This document shows, one piece after another, positions 16,911 to 26,363 of a stretch of DNA of 64,000 bases (position 1 is its first letter; each line of letters opens with the position of its first letter). The stretch is from Schaalia radingae (GTDB lineage Bacteria; Actinomycetota; Actinomycetes; Actinomycetales; Actinomycetaceae), in NCBI RefSeq assembly GCF_900106055.1, contig NZ_LT629792.1, forward strand, positions 1,116,001-1,180,000. Direction: 5' to 3'. The notes beneath the pieces were generated by a model. It was not told the origin of the DNA. It saw nothing but the letters and a program-made list of their open reading frames with translations, and ran no database searches. The translations under genes and the position numbers were made by a program.

Positions 16911-19900
16911 ATGGCTCCACGCGACATCGTGACGTATGTTCACCACCTCAGTGACGACGACATCATGATGCGCGTAGGCCCGGCAACGTGGGCAAAAGGG
17001 TTGGCGTTCTTTACCCGAGGCGACGTCCTGGACACCGACCTCACGTCAGAACGCGAAGCCCAGTGCCGCGTCAAAGGCCCCGGATTGACCTACCGCACAT
17101 GGGTGAGCCTGCGTGACGGCGCCCCTGTCCACCTGGATCTGAGCTGCGCGTGCGCGATCGGACGTGATTGTCCGCACAGTGTGGCAGCCTTACTTGCCGT
17201 GCGCTCCGTGCCCGCAGAATCGGAGGAGGGCCCCACATGGCGTGACAGGCTGCGCACCCTTTCCGGCACCACGGCGATGGAGGGTCAGCCACTGGCGTTA
17301 CTGGTTGATACGCATAACCCTCGTGAACCTATTGCACTGACACCGCTGCGCCCTGGAATGCACAGCGCGTGGACCACGAAGCGTGCAACGTGGCAGGACC
17401 TGACCGCCACGCAGTGGGAATCGGTCACAGATGGACTCAACCCCACACACGTCGCGCTGATCAGGCAGGCCTACCGCCACTCACGTTCAGATGGAACGTA
17501 CCGCTCACCAAATGACGTCACACTGGAATCGCTGGGCGTGCAGGCAGGGCCGTGGATTGAGGCAGCTACGCGAGCCGGCCTTGACATGTTCGTTGACCTC
17601 GACCCGCTCACACCACTGAGCGTCGACCCGACTCCCTGGCACGTCAGTCTCGACACCACTCGCACTGGCGAAACAGGCGACATTCTCATCAAACCCGTGC
17701 TCACCGACGGTGCGCGCATCGCCGCCCGAGTTCGCATCAGCGCAGCCACGCAGCTGGCATTCTTCAACGCCGGGCGCACAGTCGCACATATTCGTTCAGG
17801 GGCGCATCTGCTCGACGCGTTCGAAGGTGCCTCACCGCTGATCATTCCGGCTGAAGACGCGGCCGAATTCCATGCCCAGTGGCTTCCTCGGCTCAGCGGC
17901 ACCAACCCGGTCATGTCCAGTGACGACTCAGTGAGCGCAGACGTTTCAGTTAAGACAAGCATCGTCGGACGCGTCAGTATGGATCACATCGAACACGTCG
18001 TGATGCGCTGGTGGGTCGATCAAGCTGTCGGCACCTCTCATGTGCGCACCGCCTACGACAGTACAGACCCCGATGTCACGCACCTGGCACGCAGCGTACA
18101 CTCTGCAATCGGCCAGATCTCGCTTCCCACCGGCGCGCCCTTGACCGTCGGCACACCCATCCGTATGCCCGCCTGGAAAGCCCCGGAACTGCTTGCCACC
18201 CTCGACGAGGTGACCGCCGACGCTCTGCAATGGGACGTGAACCCTGATGTGCGGGCACTGAGCATCAGCAATGAGGAACTGACGATCCACACGGACGCTG
18301 AACCGTCCTCATCCACCGACTGGTTTGATGTCCATATACGCATCCGCATCGGTGACAGTGATGTCGCCCTATCTGATGTCCTCACCGCACTTGCCGATGG
18401 ACGCGATCATATGCTGGTTGAGGGGACGTGGGTCGCCCTCGACAGCGCTCGTATCAACAGGCTGCGCGCCCTGCTCCACAACGCGCAGGAACTGGGCGGC
18501 AGCTTTACTGAATCTGACCTGCAGCTATCGAGCATGCATGTGGGGCTGTGGGAAGAATTCGACGACCTGACGGACTCGCTCACCGTGCCCAACTCCCTGC
18601 GCCGCACTATCGACGTACTTACTGCCCGAGGTGCGCGCGATCCGTTGCCGCTGCCTGACACCCTTAATGCGGATCTTCGGCCCTACCAGGTCGACGGTCA
18701 TCAGTGGATCACCTCCCACATTCACAACGGATTGGGCGGCATTGTCGCTGACGATATGGGCCTGGGCAAGACCCTGCAAATCCTCGCCTCGATCGCGTCG
18801 CAACGCGCTGGTGGCACCGAGCCGCCAGTTTTGGTGGTGGCACCGACCTCCGTCGTCGGCACATGGGTTGAACAGGCCGAACGCTTCCTACCCGAGCTGC
18901 GAGTCGTCGACATTACGTCAACCTCCAAACGTCGCGACGAATCACTTGACAGTGCCATCCGCGATGCCGACATCGTCGTCACCACATACACCATTGCGCG
19001 CCTGGAATCAGACCAATGGGCAGCGCGCGAATGGGGCGGCCTGGTGATCGACGAAGCGCAGCACGTGAAGAATCCGCGCACTGTCATCCACCGCCTGCTC
19101 ATGCAGCTGTCCCGGCCGTGGACACTCGCAGTGACCGGTACACCCGTGGAAAATTCCGCAGCGGATCTGTGGGCGCTCGCAGCCCTGGTTGCTCCCGGCT
19201 TGTTGCCCGGCTGGAAAACGTTCAGCACACGTATCTTACGGCCCATTGACGAGGGGGACGTGAACGCCGCCGCAGCGTTGAGCGCAGCGATCCGACCGTT
19301 CATCATGCGACGCACCAAGGAAGCAGTGGCACCTGATCTTCCCGCCAAGACTGAAACAACCGTCGGTGTGGAGCTGGGAGTTGAACACCGCCAGATCTAC
19401 GACCAGTATCTGACGCGCATACGCGTCCAATTGCTCGATCTGCTTGACGACGCTTCACGGCACCGCATCGACATTCTGGCCGCGCTGACGCGACTGCGTC
19501 AGCTGGCCCTTGACCCGGCATTGGTCGATGAACACTACCAAGGTATTGGGTCGGCAAAGATCGACGTGCTGGTGGACCACTTGACGCAGATTCTGCCTGC
19601 AGGTCACAAGGCCCTGGTGTTCAGCCAGTTCACGTCCTACCTGGCACGAATCCGGGAGGAGCTGAAGCGGCGCTCCATTTCCTGTGTCCAGCTCGACGGT
19701 TCAACCCGCAATCGCCGCTCAGTGATTCAACAGTTTCGCGAGGGGGACGCTGACGTGTTCCTCATCTCCCTGAAGGCTGGGGGGACAGGACTGACATTGA
19801 CGCAAGCGGACTACGTGTTCGTCATGGATCCATGGTGGAACCCGGCCGTGGAAGAACAGGCAGTGGATCGTGCGCACCGCATCGGGCAGGAACGTCCTGT

Positions 19901-20072
19901 CAGTGTGTACCGTCTGGTCGCCCTCGACACCATTGAACATAAAGTCGTCGAACTACAAGAACGCAAACGTGAACTTGTGACATCCCTGGTTGATGCGGCT
20001 GTTGATCAGAAGGACGCGGGGCAGTGGACGCGCCTTAACGTGGCTGACCTGCGTGCGCTGATCGACGGATAA
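16911..20072 (+). CDS. SWIM zinc finger plus SNF2-family DNA helicase/translocase
   Basis: The 1053-residue protein begins with a SWIM finger (C79-x-C81-x5-C87-x-H89), which binds DNA or protein, followed by a poorly characterised middle region. The SNF2 ATPase occupies the C-terminal 450 residues: Walker A DDMGLGKT (614-621), DEAQ (714-717), TGTPVENS, and in the second lobe SLKAGGTGLTLTQADYVFVMDPWWNP and DRAHRIGQ. It is most likely a double-strand DNA translocase that remodels nucleoprotein complexes. It sits 34 bases after tdk and just ahead of the dnaE2 LexA box, which suggests a link with DNA repair. It has its own candidate promoter and is not of the RapA type, since its insertions and N-terminal domains differ. 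Confidence 0.88.
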   Translation: MAPRDIVTYVHHLSDDDIMMRVGPATWAKGLAFFTRGDVLDTDLTSEREAQCRVKGPGLTYRTWVSLRDGAPVHLDLSCACAIGRDCPHSVAALLAVRSVPAESEEGPTWRDRLRTLSGTTAMEGQPLALLVDTHNPREPIALTPLRPGMHSAWTTKRATWQDLTATQWESVTDGLNPTHVALIRQAYRHSRSDGTYRSPNDVTLESLGVQAGPWIEAATRAGLDMFVDLDPLTPLSVDPTPWHVSLDTTRTGETGDILIKPVLTDGARIAARVRISAATQLAFFNAGRTVAHIRSGAHLLDAFEGASPLIIPAEDAAEFHAQWLPRLSGTNPVMSSDDSVSADVSVKTSIVGRVSMDHIEHVVMRWWVDQAVGTSHVRTAYDSTDPDVTHLARSVHSAIGQISLPTGAPLTVGTPIRMPAWKAPELLATLDEVTADALQWDVNPDVRALSISNEELTIHTDAEPSSSTDWFDVHIRIRIGDSDVALSDVLTALADGRDHMLVEGTWVALDSARINRLRALLHNAQELGGSFTESDLQLSSMHVGLWEEFDDLTDSLTVPNSLRRTIDVLTARGARDPLPLPDTLNADLRPYQVDGHQWITSHIHNGLGGIVADDMGLGKTLQILASIASQRAGGTEPPVLVVAPTSVVGTWVEQAERFLPELRVVDITSTSKRRDESLDSAIRDADIVVTTYTIARLESDQWAAREWGGLVIDEAQHVKNPRTVIHRLLMQLSRPWTLAVTGTPVENSAADLWALAALVAPGLLPGWKTFSTRILRPIDEGDVNAAAALSAAIRPFIMRRTKEAVAPDLPAKTETTVGVELGVEHRQIYDQYLTRIRVQLLDLLDDASRHRIDILAALTRLRQLALDPALVDEHYQGIGSAKIDVLVDHLTQILPAGHKALVFSQFTSYLARIREELKRRSISCVQLDGSTRNRRSVIQQFREGDADVFLISLKAGGTGLTLTQADYVFVMDPWWNPAVEEQAVDRAHRIGQERPVSVYRLVALDTIEHKVVELQERKRELVTSLVDAAVDQKDAGQWTRLNVADLRALIDG

Positions 20073-20085
20073 GACCGCTACAGAA

Positions 20086-20107
20086 TCGAACAGATGTTCG
20101 ATATGAT
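20086..20107 (+). promoter_or_regulatory. SOS (LexA) box and -10 region of dnaE2
   Basis: TCGAACAGATGTTCGA at 20086-20101 is a perfect LexA box and the exact reverse complement of the one at 14123-14138. It is followed directly by TATGAT (20102-20107). The box thus fills the -35/-10 spacer, and the GTG at 20114 lies six bases after the -10, so the transcript is probably leaderless. Confidence 0.9.
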
Positions 20108-20113
20108 GGTGGA

Positions 20114-23100
20114 GTGGTCGAACCTGCTCGTTACGCGGAATTACATGCTCACTGCGCATTCACATTCCTCGACGGCGCCAATATGCCCAGCGAGATGGTC
20201 GATGCTGCCTGCGCGCTGAACCTGGAGGCGCTTGCGGTACTGGATGTCGATGGTATGTATTCTGCAATACAGATGGCCACTGCCGGTCGAGCGCGCGGAC
20301 TGCCGATTGTGTGCGGGGCGGAACTGACCCTGGATCCGCAGCAATTTTCAGCCCAGCCTGGATGGGGACTGGTTCCCGGAGCCGAAGAACCCGGCATCCG
20401 TCTTCCCATCATCGCCACGAATCCGTGTGGATACACGCAGCTGTGTGCGGCAATGAGTCGGCACACCCTTTCTCATCCAGGTCGGCGCACGCCGATACAC
20501 ATGCTGGACGAACTGGGTGCAGGGGAGTGGATAGTGCTCACCGGCACGTCGCGTGGCCCGCTGCGTCGAGCGCTGCGGGCGGGTGGCATGTCGGCCGCCC
20601 GCTCCATGTTGACACGCCTGATCAGTATCTTTGGACGTGACCGCGTCGCCGTCGAAAGCGCGCTGAGCCCCACGGAGCCACCTGAGACTCTGCGTGCACT
20701 CAGTGAATTGGCCACAGGTGCCCACGTGCCGCTGGTTGCCACAACGGCCGCGCGATGTGCCACCCCGGTATCCGGGCCCCTCGGTGATGTCCTGGCTGCC
20801 ACCCGACTGGGAATGTCACTGGAAGAAGCTGAACCGCACCTGCCGGCCTTCCGTTCTTTTCTGCGCAGCGCAGAAGAAATGCTGCTGATGTACCACGACT
20901 ACCCGGATGCTGTTCGCATGGCGGCAGACATCGGATCTCACGCAAGTTTTGACCTGCGCCTCGTTGCTCCCCGACTGCCTGAAACGAAGGTGCCCGAGGG
21001 ATTTACGTCCGCGACATGGTTGCGTCATCTGACTGAACAGGGCGCCCTCGAACGTTACGGAACGCGGGCAGACAACCCCCATGCGTGGGAGGTGATTGAC
21101 CACGAACTGTCCATCATCGAACGCATGGATTTTCCGGGATATTTCCTGATCGTCAAAGAAATCGTTGACTTTTGTGCCTCCCGCAACATCCTGTGCCAGG
21201 GACGAGGATCAGCCGCCAATTCAGCCGTATGTTTCGCCCTCGGCATCACTGCAGTTGACGCGGTGCGTCACTCAATGCTTTTTGAACGCTTCTTGTCGCC
21301 TGGACGTTCCGGCCCTCCTGATATCGATGTCGACATCGAGGCAGGGCGGCGCGAAGAAGTCATCCAACATGTCTACGAGCACTATGGGCGTGAACGCGCC
21401 GCACAGGTTGCCACCGTCATCACCTACAGGCACCGCTCAGCGATCCGTGATGCTGCTCGCGCATGCGGATATGCCGCCGGTGTTGCGACGAAGTGGAGCA
21501 AGAGCGAGGGCGACCCGCCCCCTGATCAGGTCACTCGAATCGCACAGAAAATGTCCGACCTTCCGCGTCACATGGGAATCCACACCGGAGGAATGGTGCT
21601 CACGCGCACACCGGTCAGTCATATCTGCCCCGTGCAGTGGGGAGCCATGGAGGGCCGCTCCGTTCTCCAGTGGGACAAGGACGACTGCGCTGATGCCGGA
21701 CTGGTGAAATTCGACTTGCTGGGATTAGGAATGCTCACCGCCATTCGCCGGGCATTCGACTGGCTGGGGGAGCGCGGCATTACCGGCAGGAACGGGCGCG
21801 CGCTGGGACTGCATAATCTGACAGAAGAGGATCCACGTGTCTACGACCTGCTGTGCGCAGCTGACACGGTGGGAGTGTTTCAGGTGGAGTCGCGCGCGCA
21901 GATGAATACATTGCCACGCCTTCGGCCGCGCTGCTTCTACGACATTGTGGTGGAGGTGGCGCTGATCAGACCTGGCCCCATCCAGGGGCAGGCAGTGAAT
22001 CCGTATCTGCGTCGAAGACAGGGCGCAGAAGCGGTGACGTATCTGCACCCGCTGCTCAAGCCTGCGTTGGAAAAGACTCTGGGTGTTCCGCTGTTTCAAG
22101 AACAGCTCATGCGCATCGCGCAGGATGCGGCAGGTTTCACCGCGGCGCAAGCTGACCGCTTGCGCAAGGCGATGGGGTCGAAGCGTTCACTCAAACAGAT
22201 GGACATGCTCAAACCTCCGCTGATGGAAGGAATGCGTCAACGCGGAATCTCTGAGCAATGCGCACACAGGATTTTTGATCAACTCCGAGGCTTCGCATCG
22301 TTCGGTTTTCCTGAGTCGCACTCCTTTTCCTTCGCTCACATCGTCTACGCGTCAGCCTGGCTGAAAGTGCACTACCCGGAGTTCTTCTACGCAGGTATCC
22401 TGTCCAGTCAGCCTATGGGGTTTTATTCTCCGGATAGCCTGATCCACGACGCGCGGCGTCACGGCGTAGCAGTTGCTCGGGCCGATGTGCAGTTTTCTGA
22501 CGTATCCGCATGCGTCCAGCCCTACGACCCGGCTGTCGAGCGATGTGCAAACGAACGCGTTGAACTGGACATGGATGACGATGCCATGATTCGGATCGGG
22601 CTGGAATCGATACGCGGACTGGGGGAGGGTGCCCACCGCATCGTCGATGCGCGAGCTGACGGTCCGTTTTCCAGTATGAGTGACGTGGCGCAGCGTGCTC
22701 ACCTCACCGAGCGCCAGGTGGAAGCATGCGCGCGAGCCGGTGCTTTCGATTCGCTGGCAATCAGCAGAAGAGACGCACTGTGGGGTGCCGAGCGAGTGGC
22801 AGAAGAACACGCGTATCAGCCGTATATTCCTGGTATCGAGGTGGGCACGACGCCAGGGAACCTGCCGCAGATGAGCGATGTTGACCAGATGCGCGCCGAC
22901 TATCAGGCCACCGGCCTGACCGTGGCAGAACATCCGCTGGCCCTGATCCGCTCATTCCTTGATGATCGCGGCGTCGTGAAAGCGCGTGACCTGATGGAGA
23001 AAGGTGACGATGGGTCCATCGCGTCAGTCGCTGGTATTGTCACGCACCGCCAACGTCCCCACACAGCGCGCGGCCTGATTTTCGTGTCTTTAGAAGACGA

Positions 23101-23287
23101 AAGCGGGTTTGCCAACATTGTGTGCTCACCGGGACTGTGGACGCGTTATCGCACCACCGCCACGACAGCGCAGGCGCTGATCGTCAGTGGCACTGTCGAA
23201 AGAGGCGAGGGTGTCGTCATGATCCGGGCACATTCGCTCAAAGAGCTGCACATGCCGATGCGCGTCCGATCACGAGACTTCCGCTGA
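20114..23287 (+). CDS. dnaE2: Error-prone DNA polymerase III alpha subunit (DnaE2)
   Basis: At 1057 residues this matches the DnaE2 class of C-family polymerases rather than the replicative DnaE1 (about 1180). The N-terminal PHP domain begins YAELHAHCAFTFLDGA. The palm carries PDIDVDIEAGRREE with D403 and D405 as catalytic aspartates, preceded by CQGRGSAANSAVCF. The later finger and tau-less C-terminal regions (ESHSFSFAHIVYASAWLKVHYP, then an OB-like SVAGIVTHRQRP) are normal. DnaE2 performs mutagenic translesion synthesis together with ImuA' and ImuB. The GTG start fits the leaderless promoter and LexA box. Its end overlaps the convergent AI-2E gene by 18 bases. Confidence 0.95.
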   Translation: MVEPARYAELHAHCAFTFLDGANMPSEMVDAACALNLEALAVLDVDGMYSAIQMATAGRARGLPIVCGAELTLDPQQFSAQPGWGLVPGAEEPGIRLPIIATNPCGYTQLCAAMSRHTLSHPGRRTPIHMLDELGAGEWIVLTGTSRGPLRRALRAGGMSAARSMLTRLISIFGRDRVAVESALSPTEPPETLRALSELATGAHVPLVATTAARCATPVSGPLGDVLAATRLGMSLEEAEPHLPAFRSFLRSAEEMLLMYHDYPDAVRMAADIGSHASFDLRLVAPRLPETKVPEGFTSATWLRHLTEQGALERYGTRADNPHAWEVIDHELSIIERMDFPGYFLIVKEIVDFCASRNILCQGRGSAANSAVCFALGITAVDAVRHSMLFERFLSPGRSGPPDIDVDIEAGRREEVIQHVYEHYGRERAAQVATVITYRHRSAIRDAARACGYAAGVATKWSKSEGDPPPDQVTRIAQKMSDLPRHMGIHTGGMVLTRTPVSHICPVQWGAMEGRSVLQWDKDDCADAGLVKFDLLGLGMLTAIRRAFDWLGERGITGRNGRALGLHNLTEEDPRVYDLLCAADTVGVFQVESRAQMNTLPRLRPRCFYDIVVEVALIRPGPIQGQAVNPYLRRRQGAEAVTYLHPLLKPALEKTLGVPLFQEQLMRIAQDAAGFTAAQADRLRKAMGSKRSLKQMDMLKPPLMEGMRQRGISEQCAHRIFDQLRGFASFGFPESHSFSFAHIVYASAWLKVHYPEFFYAGILSSQPMGFYSPDSLIHDARRHGVAVARADVQFSDVSACVQPYDPAVERCANERVELDMDDDAMIRIGLESIRGLGEGAHRIVDARADGPFSSMSDVAQRAHLTERQVEACARAGAFDSLAISRRDALWGAERVAEEHAYQPYIPGIEVGTTPGNLPQMSDVDQMRADYQATGLTVAEHPLALIRSFLDDRGVVKARDLMEKGDDGSIASVAGIVTHRQRPHTARGLIFVSLEDESGFANIVCSPGLWTRYRTTATTAQALIVSGTVERGEGVVMIRAHSLKELHMPMRVRSRDFR

Positions 23288-24685
23288 AGCCTCGGTTTTC
23301 TGCCCGTCAGCCTCGGATTCGTCGTCGCCGCGGTTGCGGAAAAAACGCACAATTCTGGTGCCGATCTTGTTCTCGTGCTCTTCCTCAACGTCGGGCGCAT
23401 TGCGGCGTTCAGGCAGCGGATCTTCGATCGGTGCATCACGCTCATACAGTTCAGAGAAGACAGACCAGATCACGCCGATAATCGGGATCGCGATGACGGC
23501 ACCCAGCAGGCCCGCCGTGAGTGTACCGACGGTGACGCCAACACCGACAACCACAGGGTGCAAAGACACCTGCTTGCCCATGATGAGGGGCTGGAGAACG
23601 TGACCTTCGAGCTGGCCGATGCCGGCGATGCCGAGGCCAACGATGGCGGCCTGCATCAAACCGCCGCTTGCAGCAGCCACGATCATCGCAATGATCATCG
23701 CTGCGGGCGCACCAATCAGGGGAATGAAGGCACCAATGAACACCAGGACGCCCAATGCGGGCGCAACCGGCACGCCCAGGATCTGCAGGAAGATCCCCGC
23801 CAACAGACCATCGGTCGCGGCCACGATCATCGTGCCGCGCGCGTAGCCCGAGAAAGTGTCCCATCCTGCCAGAGCTGCGCGATGGATAGGCTCACGCCTG
23901 CGTGCCGGTGTGACATCCAGGAACCAGCGCCACATTTTTTCTCCCGACAGCAGGAAGAAGATCGTGATGAACAAGCCCAGTGCGGCGATTGTGAACGTGA
24001 TGGCAGCGGCTGAGACATTTGACAGGAGGTCGGATGCCAGCCTGCTCCAGTTTTGCTGGACGTATTGCTGGCCTTTGGCGATCATGTCGTTCATCCATGC
24101 GGACACATCCTGCGGCGTGACCTTGATGTCGAATGGCAGGGAGGACAGGAAATCGGAGATCACATCCAGACCGCGTGAGAACTGATTGGCCAGCCTCGTC
24201 CACTGTCCCATCACGGAGTTGACGACCAATGCCATCAAACCTGCGAAGATGCCGAAGAATCCCAGCAATGTCAGAACCACTGACAGGCCACGCGGAATGA
24301 AGCGCGAAAGGAAATTGACCACGGGATTGAGAATCGCAGTGACCACCAGTGCGACGAAAACAGCGATGAAGACCGGGGTGACGCGTGCCAGAGCATAGAC
24401 GACGGCGGCGACGATGATCATGATGCCGATCAGGGCCCACGCTGCCAGGCCGGATTTACGCAGCCAGTCAGGCAGATCGGGTCGTTTCACGGCAGTATTG
24501 GCCCGCGAATGCTTGGTCGGAGGTGAGGAGACGCGTCGCCGTCGGGGTGTGTGATATGAGGCAGGGTGTGCCGGCGTGGATGTGCGCGTCGTGGCCGGCA
24601 CCTGAGTGACGTGCGGAGAACGTACGAACCGGCTCAGGTTCTGCTTCAGATTGCCGAACTTTGAGGTGCGTGATGAATCAGTCAT
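23270..24685 (-). CDS. AI-2E family (PerM-like) membrane transporter
   Basis: The 471-residue protein has a basic, low-complexity N-terminal tail of about 80 residues, then eight or so hydrophobic segments. The family pattern appears in VFVALVVTAILNPVVNFL, the central soluble region WMNDMIAKGQQYVQQNW, and VLVFIGAFIPLIGAPAAMI with GQLEGHVLQPLIMGKQVSLHPV near the end. Members export small signals or act as antiporters; the substrate is unknown. The ATG at 24685 overlaps the HAD stop (ATGA) and follows GGGAGAT, indicating translational coupling. The longer open frame back to 24829 is a shadow of the HAD gene. Confidence 0.88.
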   Translation of the reverse strand: MTDSSRTSKFGNLKQNLSRFVRSPHVTQVPATTRTSTPAHPASYHTPRRRRVSSPPTKHSRANTAVKRPDLPDWLRKSGLAAWALIGIMIIVAAVVYALARVTPVFIAVFVALVVTAILNPVVNFLSRFIPRGLSVVLTLLGFFGIFAGLMALVVNSVMGQWTRLANQFSRGLDVISDFLSSLPFDIKVTPQDVSAWMNDMIAKGQQYVQQNWSRLASDLLSNVSAAAITFTIAALGLFITIFFLLSGEKMWRWFLDVTPARRREPIHRAALAGWDTFSGYARGTMIVAATDGLLAGIFLQILGVPVAPALGVLVFIGAFIPLIGAPAAMIIAMIVAAASGGLMQAAIVGLGIAGIGQLEGHVLQPLIMGKQVSLHPVVVGVGVTVGTLTAGLLGAVIAIPIIGVIWSVFSELYERDAPIEDPLPERRNAPDVEEEHENKIGTRIVRFFRNRGDDESEADGQKTEASAEVS

Positions 24686-25341
24686 GAGTGATCTCCCATC
24701 AGCAGCTGGCGCAGTTCGTCGGCATCGTGGGCAACTGCCAGTGCCTGATCGAACTCGCCAGGATGCGAATAGCCCCAGCCTGCCCCGATCGCCGGCAGAC
24801 CGACTTCCAGAGCACCTTGCAGGTCCCATGAACGGTCACCTACCACGACGGGGCGAGAAATGTCGAGGCCTTTTTCCTCCAGGCGCTTCAGTGCATCGCG
24901 GATCACATGAGCTTTCGAATAGGCGGGATCTGGGATGGCTCCCGCAATGACATCGATGAAGCGATCAAAACCCAGATGAACCATCTGGTCGCGCGCCATG
25001 TATTCCTGTTTTGAGGTAGCCGTAGCCAAGGCGTATCCGGCGGCATGCAAATCTTCCAGAAGCTGTCCAATGCCGGGATACGGTTCTGGCTGAAGGAACA
25101 GTTCACGATAGTAGTGACGGTAGATGGTGGCAGCATTGTCAGCCTGCTCAGCATCCATCCCCAGATCCATGAAGGAGTCCCATAACGGTGGGCCGACGTA
25201 TTTCCCCAGCTCATCGCGTGAACGAGACGGATAGTTCAAGTGTGCAAGTGTGCGTTGGAACGAGTCGATAACGACACTTGCCGAATCGACAATTGTGCCG
25301 TCCACGTCGAAAAGTACACAGGTCCAGCGAGAAGTTTCCAC
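24682..25341 (-). CDS. HAD-family hydrolase (phosphoglycolate phosphatase-like)
   Basis: The 219-residue protein has HAD motif I FDVDGTIVD (D12, D14), a helical cap of about 70 residues, motif II ATSK, and motifs III/IV in VVVGDRSWDLQGALEVGLPAIGAGWGYS. This arrangement is that of subfamily IA phosphatases such as Gph or pyrimidine 5'-nucleotidases; the substrate is not determined. I chose GTG 25341 because homologues start close to motif I and because a TACAGT box lies six bases upstream. The frame extends to 25437 across the downstream side of the tRNA terminator, which is not expected to be coding. Confidence 0.85.
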   Translation of the reverse strand: METSRWTCVLFDVDGTIVDSASVVIDSFQRTLAHLNYPSRSRDELGKYVGPPLWDSFMDLGMDAEQADNAATIYRHYYRELFLQPEPYPGIGQLLEDLHAAGYALATATSKQEYMARDQMVHLGFDRFIDVIAGAIPDPAYSKAHVIRDALKRLEEKGLDISRPVVVGDRSWDLQGALEVGLPAIGAGWGYSHPGEFDQALAVAHDADELRQLLMGDHS

Positions 25342-25347
25342 GTCTCT

Positions 25348-25353
25348 ACTGTA
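25348..25353 (-). promoter_or_regulatory. Candidate leaderless -10 box (TACAGT) of the HAD-AI-2E pair
   Basis: TACAGT on the minus strand ends six bases before the GTG at 25341, implying a leaderless message. Confidence 0.45.
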
Positions 25354-25371
25354 GAGCAGAGTTAAAAATAA

Positions 25372-25395
25372 TCGCGACACCGCAAGGTGTCGCGA
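25372..25395 (-). terminator. Intrinsic terminator of tRNA-Leu(GAG)
   Basis: TCGCGACACC and GGTGTCGCGA form a perfect ten-base-pair stem around a four-base loop. On the minus strand it is followed by TTATTTTT, a good terminator tail, 15 bases after the tRNA 3' end. Confidence 0.85.
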
Positions 25396-25410
25396 CCATT
25401 CTGCCCATTG

Positions 25411-25496
25411 TGCGCGGAGGGGGACTTGAACCCCCACCCTCTAAAGCGAGGACTAGCACCTCAAGCTAGCGCGTCTGCCTATTCCGCCACCCGCGC
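25411..25496 (-). tRNA. tRNA-Leu (anticodon GAG)
   Basis: The 86-base gene folds as a class II tRNA: acceptor GCGCGGG paired with TCCGCGC, anticodon stem CTAGC/GCTAG with loop TTGAGGT (anticodon GAG, reading CUC/CUU), a long variable arm, and a T arm with GGTTCAAGTCC. The discriminator base is A and CCA is not encoded. The long variable arm is what a leucine tRNA should have, in contrast to the CAA tRNA at 47721-47794. Confidence 0.95.
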
Positions 25497-25622
25497 AACG
25501 CTCAATGAGAGCGGATAGAACTTTAACACGACAATGGTACCTGTCGGCAAATCGAAACGTCCAATATGAACGAGCGACACGTCACATTTGCTCATGAGTT
25601 AGGTGACAAAGGCCCGGGCACC

Positions 25623-25651
25623 CTGACAATCGAGCAAAGTTATGAGACAGT
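25623..25651 (+). promoter_or_regulatory. Candidate leaderless promoter of the DsbA-like gene
   Basis: CTGACA (25623-25628) and GACAGT (25646-25651) are 17 bases apart. The ATG at 25659 follows seven bases after the -10, which supports that start over the upstream in-frame ATG at 25566. Confidence 0.55.
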
Positions 25652-25658
25652 TGCCAAC

Positions 25659-26339
25659 ATGCACATCGACATTTGGTCTGACGTGGCATGCCCGTGGTGC
25701 TATCTGGGTCTTCACCACCTGCGCACGGCCCTGGGCTCATTCGAGCATGCTGACGAGGTTGAGATTCGACTTCACGCCTACTTCCTTGACCCTGACTTAG
25801 CAGAACCGTTGGAGCTATCTCAAAGCGAATACCTGACAGCACATCGTGGAATGTCAGAAGAAGATGCAGACAAGAGCCTGGCTCAATTCACTGAGTTGGG
25901 GATGGCTGAGGACATCACCTTCAACTTCGAAACGATGGTGGTGGCGCCCACCTCGAACGCACACCGGCTCCTCGCCGCAGCCTACGAACACGACCTTGCG
26001 CACGACACGCTGACAGGTGCGAATACCACTCAGCTTGCTCTGGCTGAAGCGCTTGACCGTGCCCACTTCGAAATGGGTCAGGACGTCTCCGATCCGGAGG
26101 TGTTGATTCAGTGTGCGAAGCGAGTCGGTATGTCAGCAGAAGATGTGGTGGCCGCCCTCGCTGATGAGCAGCGAGCAGCAGATGTAGTTTCCGACTACCA
26201 GATCGCCGTTGAAATGGGTATTGAGTCGGTTCCCACCATGCTCATCGATCAGAAGTTTGTGATCCAGGGCGCACAGAATGCGCAGGCCTTGGGGACTATG
26301 CTGGCGACCGCGTGGGAACACACTCACGCTGAAGCCTGA
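25659..26339 (+). CDS. DsbA-family oxidoreductase, FrnE subfamily
   Basis: The 226-residue protein starts MHIDIWSDVACPWCYLG, the hallmark of the FrnE group of cytoplasmic DsbA-like proteins, with a CPWC redox motif (C11, C14). A cis-proline equivalent is in GIESVPTMLIDQKFVIQGAQ near the C-terminus. No signal peptide is present. FrnE proteins act as thiol-disulfide oxidoreductases, and some are linked to oxidative stress. The GNAT-MazG fusion gene follows after 24 bases. The longer open frame from 25566 is not preferred because the promoter lies inside it. Confidence 0.88.
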   Translation: MHIDIWSDVACPWCYLGLHHLRTALGSFEHADEVEIRLHAYFLDPDLAEPLELSQSEYLTAHRGMSEEDADKSLAQFTELGMAEDITFNFETMVVAPTSNAHRLLAAAYEHDLAHDTLTGANTTQLALAEALDRAHFEMGQDVSDPEVLIQCAKRVGMSAEDVVAALADEQRAADVVSDYQIAVEMGIESVPTMLIDQKFVIQGAQNAQALGTMLATAWEHTHAEA

Positions 26340-26363
26340 AGCGATCATCCAAAGGAGGATTCA

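Noticed and set aside
16911-20072. SNF2 protein as RapA (RNA polymerase recycling)
   Set aside because: The SWIM finger and the large middle region before the ATPase fit the SWIM-SNF2 group rather than RapA.
25566-25658. Longer N-terminus of the DsbA-like protein from ATG 25566
   Set aside because: It contains the candidate promoter and lacks homology; family members start at the MHIDIWSD position.
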